Below are positions 50,348 to 60,597 of a stretch of DNA of 64,000 nt, piece after piece. The DNA comes from Alkalilimnicola sp. S0819 (lineage in GTDB: Bacteria > Pseudomonadota > Gammaproteobacteria > Nitrococcales > WHIW01). Under the pieces are notes generated by a model, which saw only the letters and a program-made list of their open reading frames with translations, was not told where the DNA came from and ran no database searches. Location of the stretch: the NCBI RefSeq assembly GCF_009295635.1, contig NZ_WHIW01000004.1, positions 124,001 to 188,000 of the forward strand, read 5' to 3'. How positions within the stretch are numbered: the stretch's first letter is position 1; every line of letters begins with the position of its first letter. Position numbers and translations under genes: made by a program.

Positions 50348-50354
50348 ATCCCTC

Positions 50355-50948
50355 CTAACCCTTCCGATCCAGCTTCCCCTCGGAGCCTTCCAGCAATTTT
50401 GCGATATTGCTCCGATGCCGCCAGTAGGTCAGCACCGTGATCAGCAGCATGGCCGCGCCCAGATAGCGTGAGCCGGTGGCGGCGTAAAGATAGGCTGGCG
50501 CCAGCAGAAAGGCGGTCAGCGCGGACAGCGACGAGATGCGGAAGGCCGCGGCCATGAGCAGCCAGGTGCCGGCCGTGGCGGCGCAAGCCACCCAGCTCCA
50601 GGCAAGTATGACCCCCAGCCCGGTGGCCACCCCCTTGCCGCCGCGAAAGCGGAAGAAGACTGGATACAGATGGCCGAGGAACGCGGCCAGCCCCACCAGG
50701 GCCTGGCTAATGTCGTCGGCCCCCAGGGCGCGGGCCGCCAGCACCGGCAGGGTGCCTTTGAGGAAATCCCCCAGCAGGGTCAGGGCCGCGGCCTTCTTGC
50801 CGCCGATGCGCAGTACATTGGTCGCGCCCGGGTTGTGGGAGCCGCTGGCACGCGGATCCGGCAGCCCCAGTGCACGGCAGACCAGGATGGCGGCGGACAC
50901 GGAGCCGAACAGATAGCCAAGCAGGACCAGGGCGAAGGTGAGCAGCAT
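50355..50948 (-). CDS. plsY: Glycerol-3-phosphate acyltransferase (PlsY)
   Basis: 197 residues, about five membrane helices. Motifs: LLGYLFGSVSAAILVCR, SGSHNPGATNVLRIGGKKAA, FLGHLYPVFFRFRGGKGVATGLG, the acyltransferase core of PlsY. It moves acyl groups from acyl-phosphate to glycerol-3-phosphate, the first step of phospholipid synthesis, in the inner membrane. Next to folB divergently, as in many Proteobacteria. Confidence 0.96.
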   Translation of the reverse strand: MLLTFALVLLGYLFGSVSAAILVCRALGLPDPRASGSHNPGATNVLRIGGKKAAALTLLGDFLKGTLPVLAARALGADDISQALVGLAAFLGHLYPVFFRFRGGKGVATGLGVILAWSWVACAATAGTWLLMAAAFRISSLSALTAFLLAPAYLYAATGSRYLGAAMLLITVLTYWRHRSNIAKLLEGSEGKLDRKG

Positions 50949-51198
50949 ACCGCGACTCCATCAGCGGGAAGTGACGCGGCGATTCTGCAGCAAAGCCCGG
51001 GCGGCGGCAATTTCGCACCCTTGGAAAGACACTGCGCCGTGCCCTTGGGTTTTGGCGGCGGCCAGGCGATGCCGGGGCGCTGCGCTTTGCAAGGGCGGCC
51101 ACGCGGCGGAGCGGTGGCAGGCGGTCAGTGGCCCAAGGGAATCAATCAGTCTCTCCCTTGTTATAGTAGGCCCAAGGCATGGCTGGGCAGAGGTGTAC

Positions 51199-51561
51199 GT
51201 GGACAGGCTCTTGATCAACGGTTTGCGGGTGGATGCGGTGATCGGCGTGCTCGACTGGGAGCAGCGGATTACTCAGCCGCTGCGGTTTGACCTGGAAATG
51301 GAGCTTGCCGCGGAGGCGATGGCCCGGACGGACGAGGCCGCGGGCCTGAGCGTGGATTACGCCCGGGTGGCGCAGTGCATCGCCGAGCGGGTGCGCAGCC
51401 GTTCCTGGGGCTTGATCGAGACGCTGGCCGAGGCGGTGGCCGAAGAGCTGCTGGGCCGCTTCCCTCTGCATCGTCTGCGGCTAACGCTGACCAAGGCCGT
51501 GCACGTCGACGGGGCCGGCGGCTTCGAGGCGGCGGTTTCCATAGAGCGCGGAGCGGACTGA
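51199..51561 (+). CDS. folB: Dihydroneopterin aldolase (FolB)
   Basis: 120 residues: MDRLLINGLRVDAVIGVLDW plus LTLTKAVHVDGAGGFEAAVSI, the FolB fold. The GTG at 51199 aligns with the E. coli start; a GTG at 51193 would add two residues. FolB makes the 6-hydroxymethyl pterin for folate. Stop and start with folK are adjacent (51561/51562). Confidence 0.93.
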   Translation: MDRLLINGLRVDAVIGVLDWEQRITQPLRFDLEMELAAEAMARTDEAAGLSVDYARVAQCIAERVRSRSWGLIETLAEAVAEELLGRFPLHRLRLTLTKAVHVDGAGGFEAAVSIERGAD

Positions 51562-52110
51562 ATGGGCGGCATCCCGCAAATGGGTTTCCTGCTTGGTTTC
51601 GGCAGCAATATCGCGCCCGTCGAGAACGCCGGCCGTGTGCTGGAAGCGATGAGCGCGCGTTTCGGGCCGCTGTGCGTGTCCTCGGCCTACCGCACTGAAC
51701 CGGTGGGCATGCGCACTGACACCGAGTTCCTCAATATGGCCTTGTACCTGCCCTGCGAACTCTCCGCCGCCGAGCTGAAGCGCTGGTGCTGCGGACTGGA
51801 GACCAGCCTGGGCCGCGATCGCAGCTGCTCGGATCGGAAATGGCGTGATCGGCCGGCGGATCTGGACCTGCTGAGTGAGGCCGAGCCGCTGGACGCCCTG
51901 CTGCGCCACGGCCCCGAGCGTTATTGCGATGCGAGCTACATGCGGGCCCCCCTGCGCCAGCTGTTTGCCGCCCTGGGCGGGCAGGCGGCACCGGCCGCGA
52001 AGGGGTGGTTGACGGTGCCATTGCGGGCGGCGCCCCCGCTGGCCGAGCAGGCGCGTTGGCTCCCCGGTGGCTTGCCTGGCGAGGAGGGTGCGCATGCGTA
52101 CGCGCCTTGA
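51562..52110 (+). CDS. folK: Hydroxymethyl-dihydropterin pyrophosphokinase (FolK)
   Basis: 182 residues: GFLLGFGSNIAPVENAGRVL, SSAYRTEPVG, FLNMALYLPCELSAAELK, and RPADLDLL, which carries the metal-binding Asp pair of FolK. The usual R-x-GPR-x-DLD is RKWRDRPADLD here. It follows folB directly and its end overlaps the midA start. Together they supply folate precursors. Confidence 0.9.
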   Translation: MGGIPQMGFLLGFGSNIAPVENAGRVLEAMSARFGPLCVSSAYRTEPVGMRTDTEFLNMALYLPCELSAAELKRWCCGLETSLGRDRSCSDRKWRDRPADLDLLSEAEPLDALLRHGPERYCDASYMRAPLRQLFAALGGQAAPAAKGWLTVPLRAAPPLAEQARWLPGGLPGEEGAHAYAP

Positions 52111-53287
52111 GTCTGATCCGCCTCCGCCGCCCGCCGAAGCGCAGGCGCTGAGCGAGCAGCTGCAGGCGCGGCTGCGCGAACGCATGCGGGAAGCGGGGGG
52201 CAGTCTGCCATTCGATGCCTATATGCAGGCGGCCCTCTACGAGCCGGGGTTGGGCTATTACTCCGCGGGGCTTGCCAAGCTGGGGCCGGCGGGGGATTTC
52301 AGTACTGCACCGGAGCTGGCCGGGCTTTTCTCCGCCACCCTCGCCCTGCAGTGCGCCGAGGTGCTGGCCCGCACCGGCGGCGTGATACTGGAGCTGGGGG
52401 CGGGCACCGGGCGCATGGCGGCGGATATTCTCGCCGAGCTGGAGCGCCGCGAAGCCCTGCCGGCGCAGTACCTGATTCTGGAAGTGAGCGCCCATCTGCG
52501 ACAGGTGCAGCGCGAGACCTTGGCCGAGCGGGTACCCCATCTGGCCGGGCGGGTGGCTTGGCTGGAGCGCCTGCCCGAGCAGCCCATCGACGGCGTGCTG
52601 CTGGCCAACGAAGTGCTGGATGCCCTGCCGGTAAAGCGGTTCGCGCTGGAGCCCGACGGCGGTCTGCGGGAGTACCACGTAACGCCCGCCGAGGAGGGCT
52701 TCACCTGGTCATTGCAGGCCCCGGGCGCCGCGCTGGCCGCGGCGGTGGAGGGCATTCAGAAAGACCTGGCGGCACCCCTGGGCGAGTATCACTCAGAATG
52801 GTGCCCGGGCCTTGCCGACTGGCTCACCGCCCTGGCGGGGGTGATGAACCGCGGTGCGATGCTGTTCGTGGACTACGGCTACCCGCGCCGTGAGTACTAC
52901 CATCCCCAGCGTCACATGGGCACCCTGGTCTGCCACTACCGTCACCGGGGCCATGACAACCCCTTGCTGTTGACCGGCCTGCAGGACATCACCGCTTTCG
53001 TGGACTTCACCGCCGCCGCGCGCGCGGGCCTGGACGCGGGCCTGTCATTGCTGGGCTACAACACTCAGGCGCAATTTCTGCTCGGCGCGGGCCTGCCGCG
53101 GCTGATGGAAGAGGCCCTGGAAGGCGGCGATGAGCATGTCTACCTGCAACTGGCCCAGCAGGCCAAACGTCTGCTCCTGCCCGGCGACATGGGCGAGCGT
53201 TTCAAGGTGTTGGCGCTGGGGCGGGATTATCCCGATGCTCTCGCCGGTTTCAGCCTGCACGATCAAAGCGAGCGACTCGGCGTATGA
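52094..53287 (+). CDS. SAM-dependent methyltransferase, MidA/NDUFAF7 family
   Basis: 397 residues. Motifs: SLPFDAYMQAALYEPGLGYY, PAGDFSTAPELAGLFSATLA, LELGAGTGRMAADILAEL (SAM binding), and LLANEVLDALPVKRF. Mitochondrial members methylate a complex I subunit; the bacterial role is less clear. Start at 52094 chosen for its GAGGAGG site, giving a 17-nt overlap with folK. Stop overlaps the next start (ATGA). Confidence 0.92.
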   Translation: MRTRLESDPPPPPAEAQALSEQLQARLRERMREAGGSLPFDAYMQAALYEPGLGYYSAGLAKLGPAGDFSTAPELAGLFSATLALQCAEVLARTGGVILELGAGTGRMAADILAELERREALPAQYLILEVSAHLRQVQRETLAERVPHLAGRVAWLERLPEQPIDGVLLANEVLDALPVKRFALEPDGGLREYHVTPAEEGFTWSLQAPGAALAAAVEGIQKDLAAPLGEYHSEWCPGLADWLTALAGVMNRGAMLFVDYGYPRREYYHPQRHMGTLVCHYRHRGHDNPLLLTGLQDITAFVDFTAAARAGLDAGLSLLGYNTQAQFLLGAGLPRLMEEALEGGDEHVYLQLAQQAKRLLLPGDMGERFKVLALGRDYPDALAGFSLHDQSERLGV

Positions 53288-54375
53288 CCGCGCCGCCGCT
53301 GCAGCCCCGGGTTCTGGTGGCGGACGCCGATGCCCGAGCCCGCCAGGTGATGCGCCGTGTGCTGGAAACGGCGGATTATCAGGTGGAAGAGGCCGAGAAC
53401 GTGGCCCAGGTGCGGGCCCGGGTGGCGCGGTTGACCCCGGACGCCTTCGTGCTCGACGCCCGGCTTCCCGGCGGCGGCGGGGTGGAGCTTTGCCAGTGGT
53501 TGCGGGACCAGGCGGCGTTCCGGGTTACCCCGGTGCTGCTGGTGAGCGGCGAGGAGGACCGGGCGCTGATGCGCCGCGCCTTTGCCGCCGGCTGTGATGA
53601 TTTCACCCGCAAGCCCCTGGAGCCGATGTTGCTTTATGCGCGGCTGCGCAGCCTGCTGACCAGGCAGAATTATTTTCGCCAGCTGGAACAGGTGCGGGAG
53701 AAGCTTGCCCGCTACGTCTCGCCCCGGGTTCGTCAGGTCATCGAGCGTCGCTGCGCAGACGGTGCGGCGCTGCAGCCCGAGGAACGGGAAGTGTGCATCC
53801 TGTTCTCGGACATCCGTGATTTTACCGCGCTGAGCCAGCGTATTCCGGCGGCGAGCCTGTTCGCCGCGGTGAGCGCGCACCTGGGGGCGCAGGTGGAGAT
53901 CGTCTACCGCCATCGGGGCTATGTGGACAAGTTCAGCGGCGACGGCATCATGGCCGTGTTCGACGGCCCGAACATGGTGGAAGACGCCTGTCGCTGCGCC
54001 CTGGCCATTCAGGCCATGAGTGCCGCCATGCCGCCGGTGGCCGAGGGGCTGCGGGTGCCGCTGGGCATCGGTATTCACCTGGGGCCGGTGGTGGTGGGGA
54101 ACATCGGCAGTGGCGAGCACCTGGACTACACGGTGATCGGCAACAGCGTGAACCTGGCCGCCCGTCTGTGCGGCTACGCCCAGCCCATGAACATCGTCGT
54201 GTCCGAGGCGGTGCGGGCGCAGGTGGCGGAATGCCCCGGTTTTCTGTTCACCGAACCCCGGGCTACGCGTATCCGCGGGCTGAGCGAGCCGATGGTGCTG
54301 TACAGCCTGCTGGGAGCGGAGCAGGCGGTGAAGGCCGGCGGCGTGGCGGGGGCCGAGGGCTCCGGGAGGCGCTGA
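53284..54375 (+). CDS. Response regulator with class III adenylate cyclase output
   Basis: 363 residues. A receiver domain (8-125) with phosphoacceptor D58 and conserved Lys in FTRKPLEP; then a linker helix; then a class III cyclase domain (about 165-340) with the metal-binding Asp in LFSDIRDFTAL, VDKFSGDGIMAVF (Lys for adenine, second Asp), and DYTVIGNSVNLAARL (Asp, Asn/Arg). The Lys/Asp pair favours ATP, so cAMP production is expected. No sensor kinase is next to it. Coupled to midA by an ATGA overlap. Confidence 0.92.
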   Translation: MTAPPLQPRVLVADADARARQVMRRVLETADYQVEEAENVAQVRARVARLTPDAFVLDARLPGGGGVELCQWLRDQAAFRVTPVLLVSGEEDRALMRRAFAAGCDDFTRKPLEPMLLYARLRSLLTRQNYFRQLEQVREKLARYVSPRVRQVIERRCADGAALQPEEREVCILFSDIRDFTALSQRIPAASLFAAVSAHLGAQVEIVYRHRGYVDKFSGDGIMAVFDGPNMVEDACRCALAIQAMSAAMPPVAEGLRVPLGIGIHLGPVVVGNIGSGEHLDYTVIGNSVNLAARLCGYAQPMNIVVSEAVRAQVAECPGFLFTEPRATRIRGLSEPMVLYSLLGAEQAVKAGGVAGAEGSGRR

Positions 54376-55638
54376 TCAGCGCCCCGCTTCGGTGCCGGCC
54401 TCTCGCAGCGCTGCCACGGCCAGCCCCCGCGCGCGGCTGACTGCCTTGGCAATCGCCGCCCCCTTCAGGCCCTGTGCCACGAAGTCCCATGCCTGCACCT
54501 CACGGGTCGCGGCATAGGCCGCGCGCAGGTAGTCCGCCTGCGGGTAGGGCTTGTCTTCCAGGCCGGTGCGGCCGCGGGCATCGGCCTCGCAGGCAAGCAG
54601 GAACTGCTCCAGCCGCTCGGGTTTGCGGTAGGCATCCAGCTGCTCGAAAAGCTTCACCACGGTGTCTGGGCGCAGCTCTCGGGCGCGGTGGGCGTTGAGG
54701 TGCAGTCGGCACACCAGGCGGGCCAGATCCCGGTAGGCGCGGGGCGCGCGCAGGCGCTCGCAGACCGCCTCCACCAGGGGCACGCCCCGGGCCTCGTGGC
54801 CTATGTGCCGGGGCAGTAGCTTGGCGGGCGTGGTGCCCTTGCCCAGATCATGCAGCAGCGCCGCGTAGCGCACGGCCCGGTCCTCGCTCAGGCGCGCGGC
54901 CTGGTCCAGCACCAGCAGGGTGTGCACGCCGGTGTCCACCTCGGGGTGATACTCCTTGCGCTGGGGGATACCGAACAGACGGTCCAGTTCCGGCAGCAGC
55001 CGCGCCAGGGCGCCGCACTCGCGCAGCACGCGGATGAAGGGCGAGGGCTCGCGCTCACCGAGCGCCTTGTCCATTTCCTGCCAGACCCGTTCCGGTACCA
55101 GCGCATCCACCTCGCCGGCTTCCACCATCGCGCGGCATAGCGCCAGGGTCTCCGGCGCCACGGTAAAGCCCAGCGGGGCGTAGCGGGCGGCGAAGCGGGC
55201 CAGGCGCAAGATGCGCACCGGGTCTTCCGCGAAAGCGGGGGAGACGTGGCGCAGTACCCGATCTCGCAGATCCCGCAGCCCGCCGTAGGGGTCGACTACC
55301 TCGCCGGCCTCGTTGCGGGCCAGGGCATTGACGGTGAGATCACGGCGCGCCAGGTCTTCCTCCAGGGTGACCTCGGGTGCGGCGTGGAAGCTGAAGCCAT
55401 GGTAGCCGGGCGCGGTCTTGCGCTCGGTGCGCGCCAGGGCGTACTCCTCATTGGTGTCCGGGTGCAGGAAGACCGGAAAGTCCTTGCCCACGGGTTTGAA
55501 GCCCTGCGCCGTCATCTGTTCGGGCGTGGCGCCCACCACCACCCAGTCCCGCTCCTTCACCGGCAGGCCGAGCAGTTCATCGCGCACCGCGCCGCCTACC
55601 AGATAGCAGCGCAGCCCCTTGCTGACGTGGGCGCTCAT
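54376..55638 (-). CDS. cca: Multifunctional CCA-adding tRNA nucleotidyltransferase
   Basis: 420 residues. [19 protein letters not shown] is the nucleotide-binding start, then [20 protein letters not shown] (active-site RRD), [18 protein letters not shown], and an HD domain ([32 protein letters not shown]). It adds or repairs the tRNA 3' CCA. ATG at 55638 overlaps the stop of the upstream NDUFA9-like gene, so they form one unit. Convergent with the cyclase gene with no gap (stops adjacent). Confidence 0.97.
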   Translation of the reverse strand: MSAHVSKGLRCYLVGGAVRDELLGLPVKERDWVVVGATPEQMTAQGFKPVGKDFPVFLHPDTNEEYALARTERKTAPGYHGFSFHAAPEVTLEEDLARRDLTVNALARNEAGEVVDPYGGLRDLRDRVLRHVSPAFAEDPVRILRLARFAARYAPLGFTVAPETLALCRAMVEAGEVDALVPERVWQEMDKALGEREPSPFIRVLRECGALARLLPELDRLFGIPQRKEYHPEVDTGVHTLLVLDQAARLSEDRAVRYAALLHDLGKGTTPAKLLPRHIGHEARGVPLVEAVCERLRAPRAYRDLARLVCRLHLNAHRARELRPDTVVKLFEQLDAYRKPERLEQFLLACEADARGRTGLEDKPYPQADYLRAAYAATREVQAWDFVAQGLKGAAIAKAVSRARGLAVAALREAGTEAGR

Positions 55639-56591
55639 TGGCGACGGGCCTGGCGGCGGAACGCGTCGTAGCGGCGCCGGGTGGCGAGACTGGCCAGATA
55701 GCCCGGTGCCACGGCCTCCAGCCCGCTGGGGTGTATGCCGAAATGGGCCAGGCCGTTCTCGCGGCAGACATTGTCCACGGTGGCGGAGAGGTAATTGTCA
55801 TAGCTGTAGGGCGTACCCGGGAGCAGCTGCAGCAACCGCCCCTGCAGCGCCGACAGGCCGTCGCCCAGCCCCAGGATGGCGCGTCGATGGCCGCTCAGCT
55901 CACCGGCGTAGCGCACCAGTTCGCGCAGGCTGTAGCTGCGCGGGCCGCACAGCTCGAAAGCCCGACCGTGGCTGGCGCGGTCTTCCAGCGCGCGGGTGAA
56001 GACCTCGGCTACATCGCCCACGTACACCGGGCTGAAGCGAGCCTTGGGGGTAGGTAGCGGGAAGACGCCGGGGCTTCGTTTCAGGAGCCCGGCGAAGCGG
56101 TTGAGGAACTGGTCCTCGGGGCCGAAGATGACCGAGGGGCGAAAGCTGGTGACGGCCAGATCCTCGCTCTGGGCTTCCAGTACCAGGCGCTCGCCTTCGG
56201 CCTTGCTGCGCTGGTAGCGGCTGGGAGCCCGGGCATCCGCGCCCAGGGCGCACATGTGCAACAGGCGCGGCACGCCGGTGGCGCGGCAGGCGGACAGTAT
56301 CTTGCGGGGCAGGTCCACGTGGGCGCGCTGGAAGGCCGATTCACTGCCGTTGAGGATGCCCACCAGATTGATGACTGCGTCGCAGCCGCGAAAGTGTGCC
56401 TGCAGGTCCTGTTCGTCGTGCGCGTTAGCCTGCAGCAGCTGCAGCGTGGGCTGCACGATCAGCGGTGCGCGGTGGCGTTCCCGGTGGCGGCTGAGCACGC
56501 GCATGTGGATGCCGCGCTGGGCAAGGCGGTTTGCCAGGTGACGGCCGACGAAACCGGTGCCGCCCAAAATGCATACCGTGTGGATCTTCAT
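55635..56591 (-). CDS. Complex I NDUFA9 subunit-like NAD(P)-dependent dehydrogenase
   Basis: 318 residues, atypical short-chain dehydrogenase: [20 protein letters not shown] (nucleotide binding), [44 protein letters not shown]. The family also includes plant/mitochondrial complex I subunit NDUFA9; bacterial relatives are mostly of unknown substrate. It lies in one unit with cca. Divergent from the TauE gene. Confidence 0.92.
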   Translation of the reverse strand: MKIHTVCILGGTGFVGRHLANRLAQRGIHMRVLSRHRERHRAPLIVQPTLQLLQANAHDEQDLQAHFRGCDAVINLVGILNGSESAFQRAHVDLPRKILSACRATGVPRLLHMCALGADARAPSRYQRSKAEGERLVLEAQSEDLAVTSFRPSVIFGPEDQFLNRFAGLLKRSPGVFPLPTPKARFSPVYVGDVAEVFTRALEDRASHGRAFELCGPRSYSLRELVRYAGELSGHRRAILGLGDGLSALQGRLLQLLPGTPYSYDNYLSATVDNVCRENGLAHFGIHPSGLEAVAPGYLASLATRRRYDAFRRQARRQ

Positions 56592-56705
56592 GGGGCTGCT
56601 CCTTGGGTTGCGCGTATGATGTGCCTGCTACGCGCCTCCATTGTACGGAAAAGCGCGGGGCTTGGGCTCGAGCCGCGGCGCACGCGGTGTGAATGGGGAT
56701 TGTTC

Positions 56706-57494
56706 GTGGAAACCTGGTTGATTTATTTGCTCGCCGGCGGCTTTGCGGGGTTGACCTCGGGTCTGTTCGGGATCGGCGGCGGTGTGGTGGTGGTGTCGGT
56801 GCTGCTGTTCGTGTTCGGCATGCAGGAGGTGCCGCAGGCTGTGCGTATGCACTTGGCGGTGGGGACCTCGCTGGCGACGATCGTGATCACCGCGCTCTCC
56901 TCGGTGCGGGCGCATCACAAGCTCGGGGGCATTCTCTGGCCGGTGTTCCGGCGGCTCGCGGCGGGGCTGGTGATCGGTGTGGTGCTGGGGGCGGTGATCG
57001 CCGATGTGCTCAGCGGTTCGGCGCTCCAGCGGGTATTCGCGGTGTTCATGGTCGCGGTCTGTCTGCAGATGCTGTTCGGCGGTGCGCCCGCCCCCCATCG
57101 CCAGGTTCCGGGGCGGGCGGGGCTGATGCTGGGCGGCGGGGTGATCGGCACTTTCTCCTCCATGCTGGGCATAGGGGGGGGTAGTTTGACGGTGCCATAT
57201 CTGGCCTGGCATGGGGTGCCCATGCGCCAGGCGGTGGGCACCGCCGCCGCGGGCGGCTTGCCGATCTCGCTGGCGGGCGCGGCGAGCTTCGTGGTCACGG
57301 GTTGGGGCGAGGCGGGTTTGCCGGCGGGCGCTACCGGGTATGTGTATTGGCCGGCGGTGCTGGGTATCGTGCTGATGAGCGCCTTGATCGCGCCGGTGGG
57401 GGCGAAGCTGGCGCATCGGCTGCCGCAGCTCTTGCTGAAGCGGGTGTTTGCCGGGTTCCTGTTGTTGATTGCGGTGCGTTTGCTGCTGGGTTGA
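56706..57494 (+). CDS. TauE/SafE family permease
   Basis: 262 residues, about eight membrane segments. Repeated motif GLTSGLFGIGGGVVVVSVLL and again GTFSSMLGIGGGSLTVPYL, the two-fold repeat of TauE/SafE anion (sulfite/sulfoacetate-type) exporters. GTG at 56706 selected for the GGGGA Shine-Dalgarno and the first helix immediately following. Substrate not determinable here. Possible regulator or neighbour link to sulfur metabolism not visible. Confidence 0.9.
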   Translation: METWLIYLLAGGFAGLTSGLFGIGGGVVVVSVLLFVFGMQEVPQAVRMHLAVGTSLATIVITALSSVRAHHKLGGILWPVFRRLAAGLVIGVVLGAVIADVLSGSALQRVFAVFMVAVCLQMLFGGAPAPHRQVPGRAGLMLGGGVIGTFSSMLGIGGGSLTVPYLAWHGVPMRQAVGTAAAGGLPISLAGAASFVVTGWGEAGLPAGATGYVYWPAVLGIVLMSALIAPVGAKLAHRLPQLLLKRVFAGFLLLIAVRLLLG

Positions 57495-57535
57495 GCTTCC
57501 CGGCCCGCGTGGGGTGGTCCCTGTGCACCGCCGCC

Positions 57536-57617
57536 TGTAGGGGCGGCTCATGGCCGCGATTCTTCACGCCGCGGAACCACGGCGGTCGGAGAATCGCGGC
57601 CATGAGCCGCTCCTGCA
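57536..57617. repeat. REP-like inverted repeat (copy 4, full)
   Basis: TGTAGGGGCGGCTCATGGCC and GGCCATGAGCCGCTCCTGCA form a nearly perfect hairpin in the gap between convergent tauE-like and accC genes. Suited for bidirectional termination. Confidence 0.85.
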
Positions 57618-57638
57618 TGGCGAGGAGCGGTGTGGGTT

Positions 57639-58982
57639 TCAGGACAGGTCCAGCTTCTTCTCCAGATAATGGATGTTGGTGCCGCCTTGCTGGAAGGCCG
57701 CATCCGCCATGATGTCCTGCTGCAGCGGGATGTTGGTCTTGATCCCGCTGATCACCACTTCGGACAGCGCCGTGCGCATGCGCGCGATGGCGGTTTCCCG
57801 GGTTTCGCCGTGGGTGATGATCTTGCCGATCATGGAATCGTAGTGGGGCGGCACGAAGTAGCCGTTGTAGATGTGCGAATCCACGCGCACGCCGGGGCCG
57901 CCGGGGGCGTGGAACTGCTCGATGCGTCCCGGCGAGGGGATGAAACGTTCCGGATCCTCGGCATTCAGGCGGCACTCGATGGCGTGGCCGCGCAACACCA
58001 CGTCCTCCTGGCGATAGCCCAGCGGTTCACCGGCGGCGATCAGGATCTGCTCCTTGACGATGTCGATGCCGGTGACCATCTCGGTGACCGGGTGCTCCAC
58101 CTGCACGCGGGTGTTCATCTCGATGAAGTAGAACTCGCCGTCCTGGTAGAGGAACTCGAAGGTGCCCGCGCCCCGGTAGCCAATGGCGCGGCAGGCCTCG
58201 GCGCAGCGCTCGCCGATCCGGCTGCGCTGCTCCTCGGTGATACCCGGCGCCGGGCTCTCTTCCACCACCTTCTGGTGGCGACGCTGCATGGAGCAGTCCC
58301 GCTCGCCCAGGTGGATGGCGTTGCCGTGCTGGTCGGCCAGGACCTGGATTTCCACGTGCCGCGGGTTGTCCAGGAACTTCTCCATGTACACGGTGGCGTC
58401 GCCGAAACCGTTGAGCGCCTCGGTCTTGGTCATGCTCACGGCGTTGGCCAGGTTGGCTTCGCTGTGCACCACCCGCATGCCGCGCCCGCCGCCGCCGGCG
58501 GCGGCCTTGATGATCACGGGGTAGCCGATCTCGCGGGCGATGCGCAGATTCTCGTCGACATCGTCCCCCAGGGGGCCACCGGAGCCGGGCACGCAGGGAA
58601 TGCCGGCTTCCTTCATCGCCCGAATCGCCGAGACCTTGTCGCCCATGACGCGGATGGTCTCGGCACTGGGGCCGATGAATACGAAGCCGGACTCCTCCAC
58701 TCGCTCGGCGAAGTCCGCGTTCTCGGCGAGAAAACCGTAGCCGGGGTGAATGGCCATGGCGTCGGTGACTTCGGCAGCGCTGATCAGCGCCGGCACATTG
58801 AGGTAGCTTTCCGAGGAGGGCGGCGGCCCTATGCAGACCGTTTCATCGGCCAGGCGCACGTGTTTCAGGTCACGGTCCGCGCTGGAGTGCACGGCCACGG
58901 TCTTGATGCCCAGCTCGCGGCAGGCGCGCTGAATGCGCAACGCGATTTCGCCGCGGTTGGCAATGACGATTTTTTCGAACAT
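57639..58982 (-). CDS. accC: Biotin carboxylase subunit of acetyl-CoA carboxylase (AccC)
   Basis: 447 residues of standard Acc[40 protein letters not shown]-grasp [51 protein letters not shown]. It carboxylates the biotin on AccB. Last gene of aroQ-accB-accC. 22 nt after accB. Confidence 0.98.
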   Translation of the reverse strand: MFEKIVIANRGEIALRIQRACRELGIKTVAVHSSADRDLKHVRLADETVCIGPPPSSESYLNVPALISAAEVTDAMAIHPGYGFLAENADFAERVEESGFVFIGPSAETIRVMGDKVSAIRAMKEAGIPCVPGSGGPLGDDVDENLRIAREIGYPVIIKAAAGGGGRGMRVVHSEANLANAVSMTKTEALNGFGDATVYMEKFLDNPRHVEIQVLADQHGNAIHLGERDCSMQRRHQKVVEESPAPGITEEQRSRIGERCAEACRAIGYRGAGTFEFLYQDGEFYFIEMNTRVQVEHPVTEMVTGIDIVKEQILIAAGEPLGYRQEDVVLRGHAIECRLNAEDPERFIPSPGRIEQFHAPGGPGVRVDSHIYNGYFVPPHYDSMIGKIITHGETRETAIARMRTALSEVVISGIKTNIPLQQDIMADAAFQQGGTNIHYLEKKLDLS

Positions 58983-59004
58983 GAAGCGAGTGTCCCTGTC
59001 GGGC

Positions 59005-59469
59005 TTATTCGATGACGAACAGCGGCTGATCGAATTCCACCGGCTGGCCGTTGTCCACCAGGACCGCGGCGATCACGCCATCCTTGTCGGCCTCGATCTG
59101 GTTGAGCATCTTCATCGCTTCGATGATGCACAGGGTGTCGCCGGCCTTGACCCGCTGGCCTTCCTCCACGAAGGGCGCGCTGCCCGGGGCGGGGGCGCGG
59201 TAGAAGGTGCCGACCATGGGCGAGCACATGGTGTGGCCGGCCGGCAGGCCGGGCGCGCTGTCGGCAGCCTTGCCTTCGGCGGCGGCGGGCGCCGGGGCAG
59301 CCGGTGCCGGCGCGGCGGGCGCCGGTGCGGCATACTGCTGTACCGGGGCGGGGGCGGCACGGCTCGTGCGGCTGATGCGTACCGATTCCTCGCCTTCCTT
59401 GATTTCGATCTCGGCGACGCCGGACTCTTCCAGCAGTTCGATCAGGCGTTTTACCTTGCGAATATCCAT
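59005..59469 (-). CDS. accB: Biotin carboxyl carrier protein (AccB)
   Basis: 154 residues. N-terminal helical domain ([20 protein letters not shown]), Ala/Pro-rich flexible linker (about 38-75), and a biotinyl domain with the acceptor K120 in [15 protein letters not shown]. Carries CO2 between AccC and AccAD. Between aroQ (6 nt) and accC, one operon. Confidence 0.98.
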   Translation of the reverse strand: MDIRKVKRLIELLEESGVAEIEIKEGEESVRISRTSRAAPAPVQQYAAPAPAAPAPAAPAPAAAEGKAADSAPGLPAGHTMCSPMVGTFYRAPAPGSAPFVEEGQRVKAGDTLCIIEAMKMLNQIEADKDGVIAAVLVDNGQPVEFDQPLFVIE

Positions 59470-59475
59470 GAGGCC

Positions 59476-59922
59476 TTATCCTTGTTGGGAAGCGATGTGT
59501 CGAAGCGCTGCCTGCAGCGCGAGTTCGTAGCCCTGCGGGCCCAGGCCGCAGATCACGCCCAGCGCCACGTCCGAGAAGTAGGAGCGTTGCCGGAACGCCT
59601 CCCGGGCATGGACGTTGGACAGATGCAGCTCGATGAACGGTATGCCGACGCCCAGCAGGGCATCGCGCAAGGCGATACTAGTGTGCGTGAAAGCCGCGGG
59701 GTTGAAGATGATGAAGTCCACATCCCGCGCCGCCGCATGGATGCGCTCCACCAGCGGCTGCTCCCCGTTGGCCTGGAAGCTTTCAAAACCCACGCCGGCC
59801 TGCTCGCACAAGGTGCGCAGGCGGGCGTTGATGTCATCGAGGGTGTCGCTGCCGTAGATCTGCGGCTCGCGCGTACCGAGCAGATTCAGATTCGGTCCGT
59901 TGAGCGCCAGGATCGTGGCCAT
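59476..59922 (-). CDS. aroQ: Type II 3-dehydroquinate dehydratase (AroQ)
   Basis: 148 residues, typical dodecameric Aro[75 protein letters not shown]. Third step of the shikimate pathway. First gene of aroQ-accB-accC, a common grouping. Confidence 0.97.
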   Translation of the reverse strand: MATILALNGPNLNLLGTREPQIYGSDTLDDINARLRTLCEQAGVGFESFQANGEQPLVERIHAAARDVDFIIFNPAAFTHTSIALRDALLGVGIPFIELHLSNVHAREAFRQRSYFSDVALGVICGLGPQGYELALQAALRHIASQQG

Positions 59923-59980
59923 TGGAATCCCCGCAGCCGATGCAGTGGGCGGTTAGAGAGTCATGCCGCGGGTTTCTTCG

Positions 59981-60000
59981 TCCCGCCGGGGCGGGATTTT
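59981..60000 (+). terminator. Small hairpin with T tract, plus-strand sense
   Basis: TCCCGCC, GG, GGCGGGA, TTTT. It lies in the tlpA-like/aroQ gap. The T tract follows on the plus strand, opposite to the direction of the flanking genes, so it may block antisense transcription rather than end the tlpA-like transcript. Confidence 0.3.
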
Positions 60001-60081
60001 GAACCAACTATGGATTGATGTCTAGTTGCCCGGAGTTGCCAGCCAGATCGCCGCAATTGTTCACCAGGTGGTTGGCCGAGG

Positions 60082-60597
60082 CTACTCGGCCAGCAGCCGG
60101 CGCACCGCCGGTTCGATGTCGGCGCGGGTCACTTCCTGAGCGAATATCTTCTGTACTCGACCCTGGGCGTCCAGCAGCACAGTGTAGGGCAGGGTGCCGC
60201 GCTCGTTGCCCCAGGCTGCCATCAGATCCATGGCGTCCTGCACGCCATGGAGGATGGGGTAGTTCATTTCAAGCTTCTCGGCGAAGGCGGCCGCCGCATC
60301 GGCCCGGTCCACGGCGATGCCCAGGACCTGCAGGCCCTGATCCTCATAGTCCTGCTGCAGCGCGACGAAGACCGGGATCTCCTTCACGCAGGGCGGGCAC
60401 CAACTGGCCCAGAAATTCACCACCCGAGGCTGGCCCTGCCAGTGGGCAACACTCTGCACCTCGCCGGCGAGATTGGGCAGCGGGGTGGCGGCCGGGTCGG
60501 GGGCATTGAGCTGGCGCCACAGCGCATGGCCCCCGAAGGCGGCCGCCAGGGCCAGCAGCAGGAGCAGCGCCGGGATCAGCAGACGATTCACGGTCAC
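60082..60597 (-). CDS. TlpA/ResA-type membrane-anchored thioredoxin
   Basis: 171 residues. N-terminal anchor (LLIPALLLLLALAAAFGG), then a thioredoxin fold with the active-site CPPC in NFWASWCPPCVKEIPVF and cis-Pro region LPYTVLLDAQGRV. Periplasmic disulfide reductase, receiving electrons from DsbD encoded just upstream. The GTG at 60597 has a GGAGG 9 nt away and overlaps the dsbD stop, giving translational coupling. Confidence 0.92.
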   Translation of the reverse strand: MTVNRLLIPALLLLLALAAAFGGHALWRQLNAPDPAATPLPNLAGEVQSVAHWQGQPRVVNFWASWCPPCVKEIPVFVALQQDYEDQGLQVLGIAVDRADAAAAFAEKLEMNYPILHGVQDAMDLMAAWGNERGTLPYTVLLDAQGRVQKIFAQEVTRADIEPAVRRLLAE

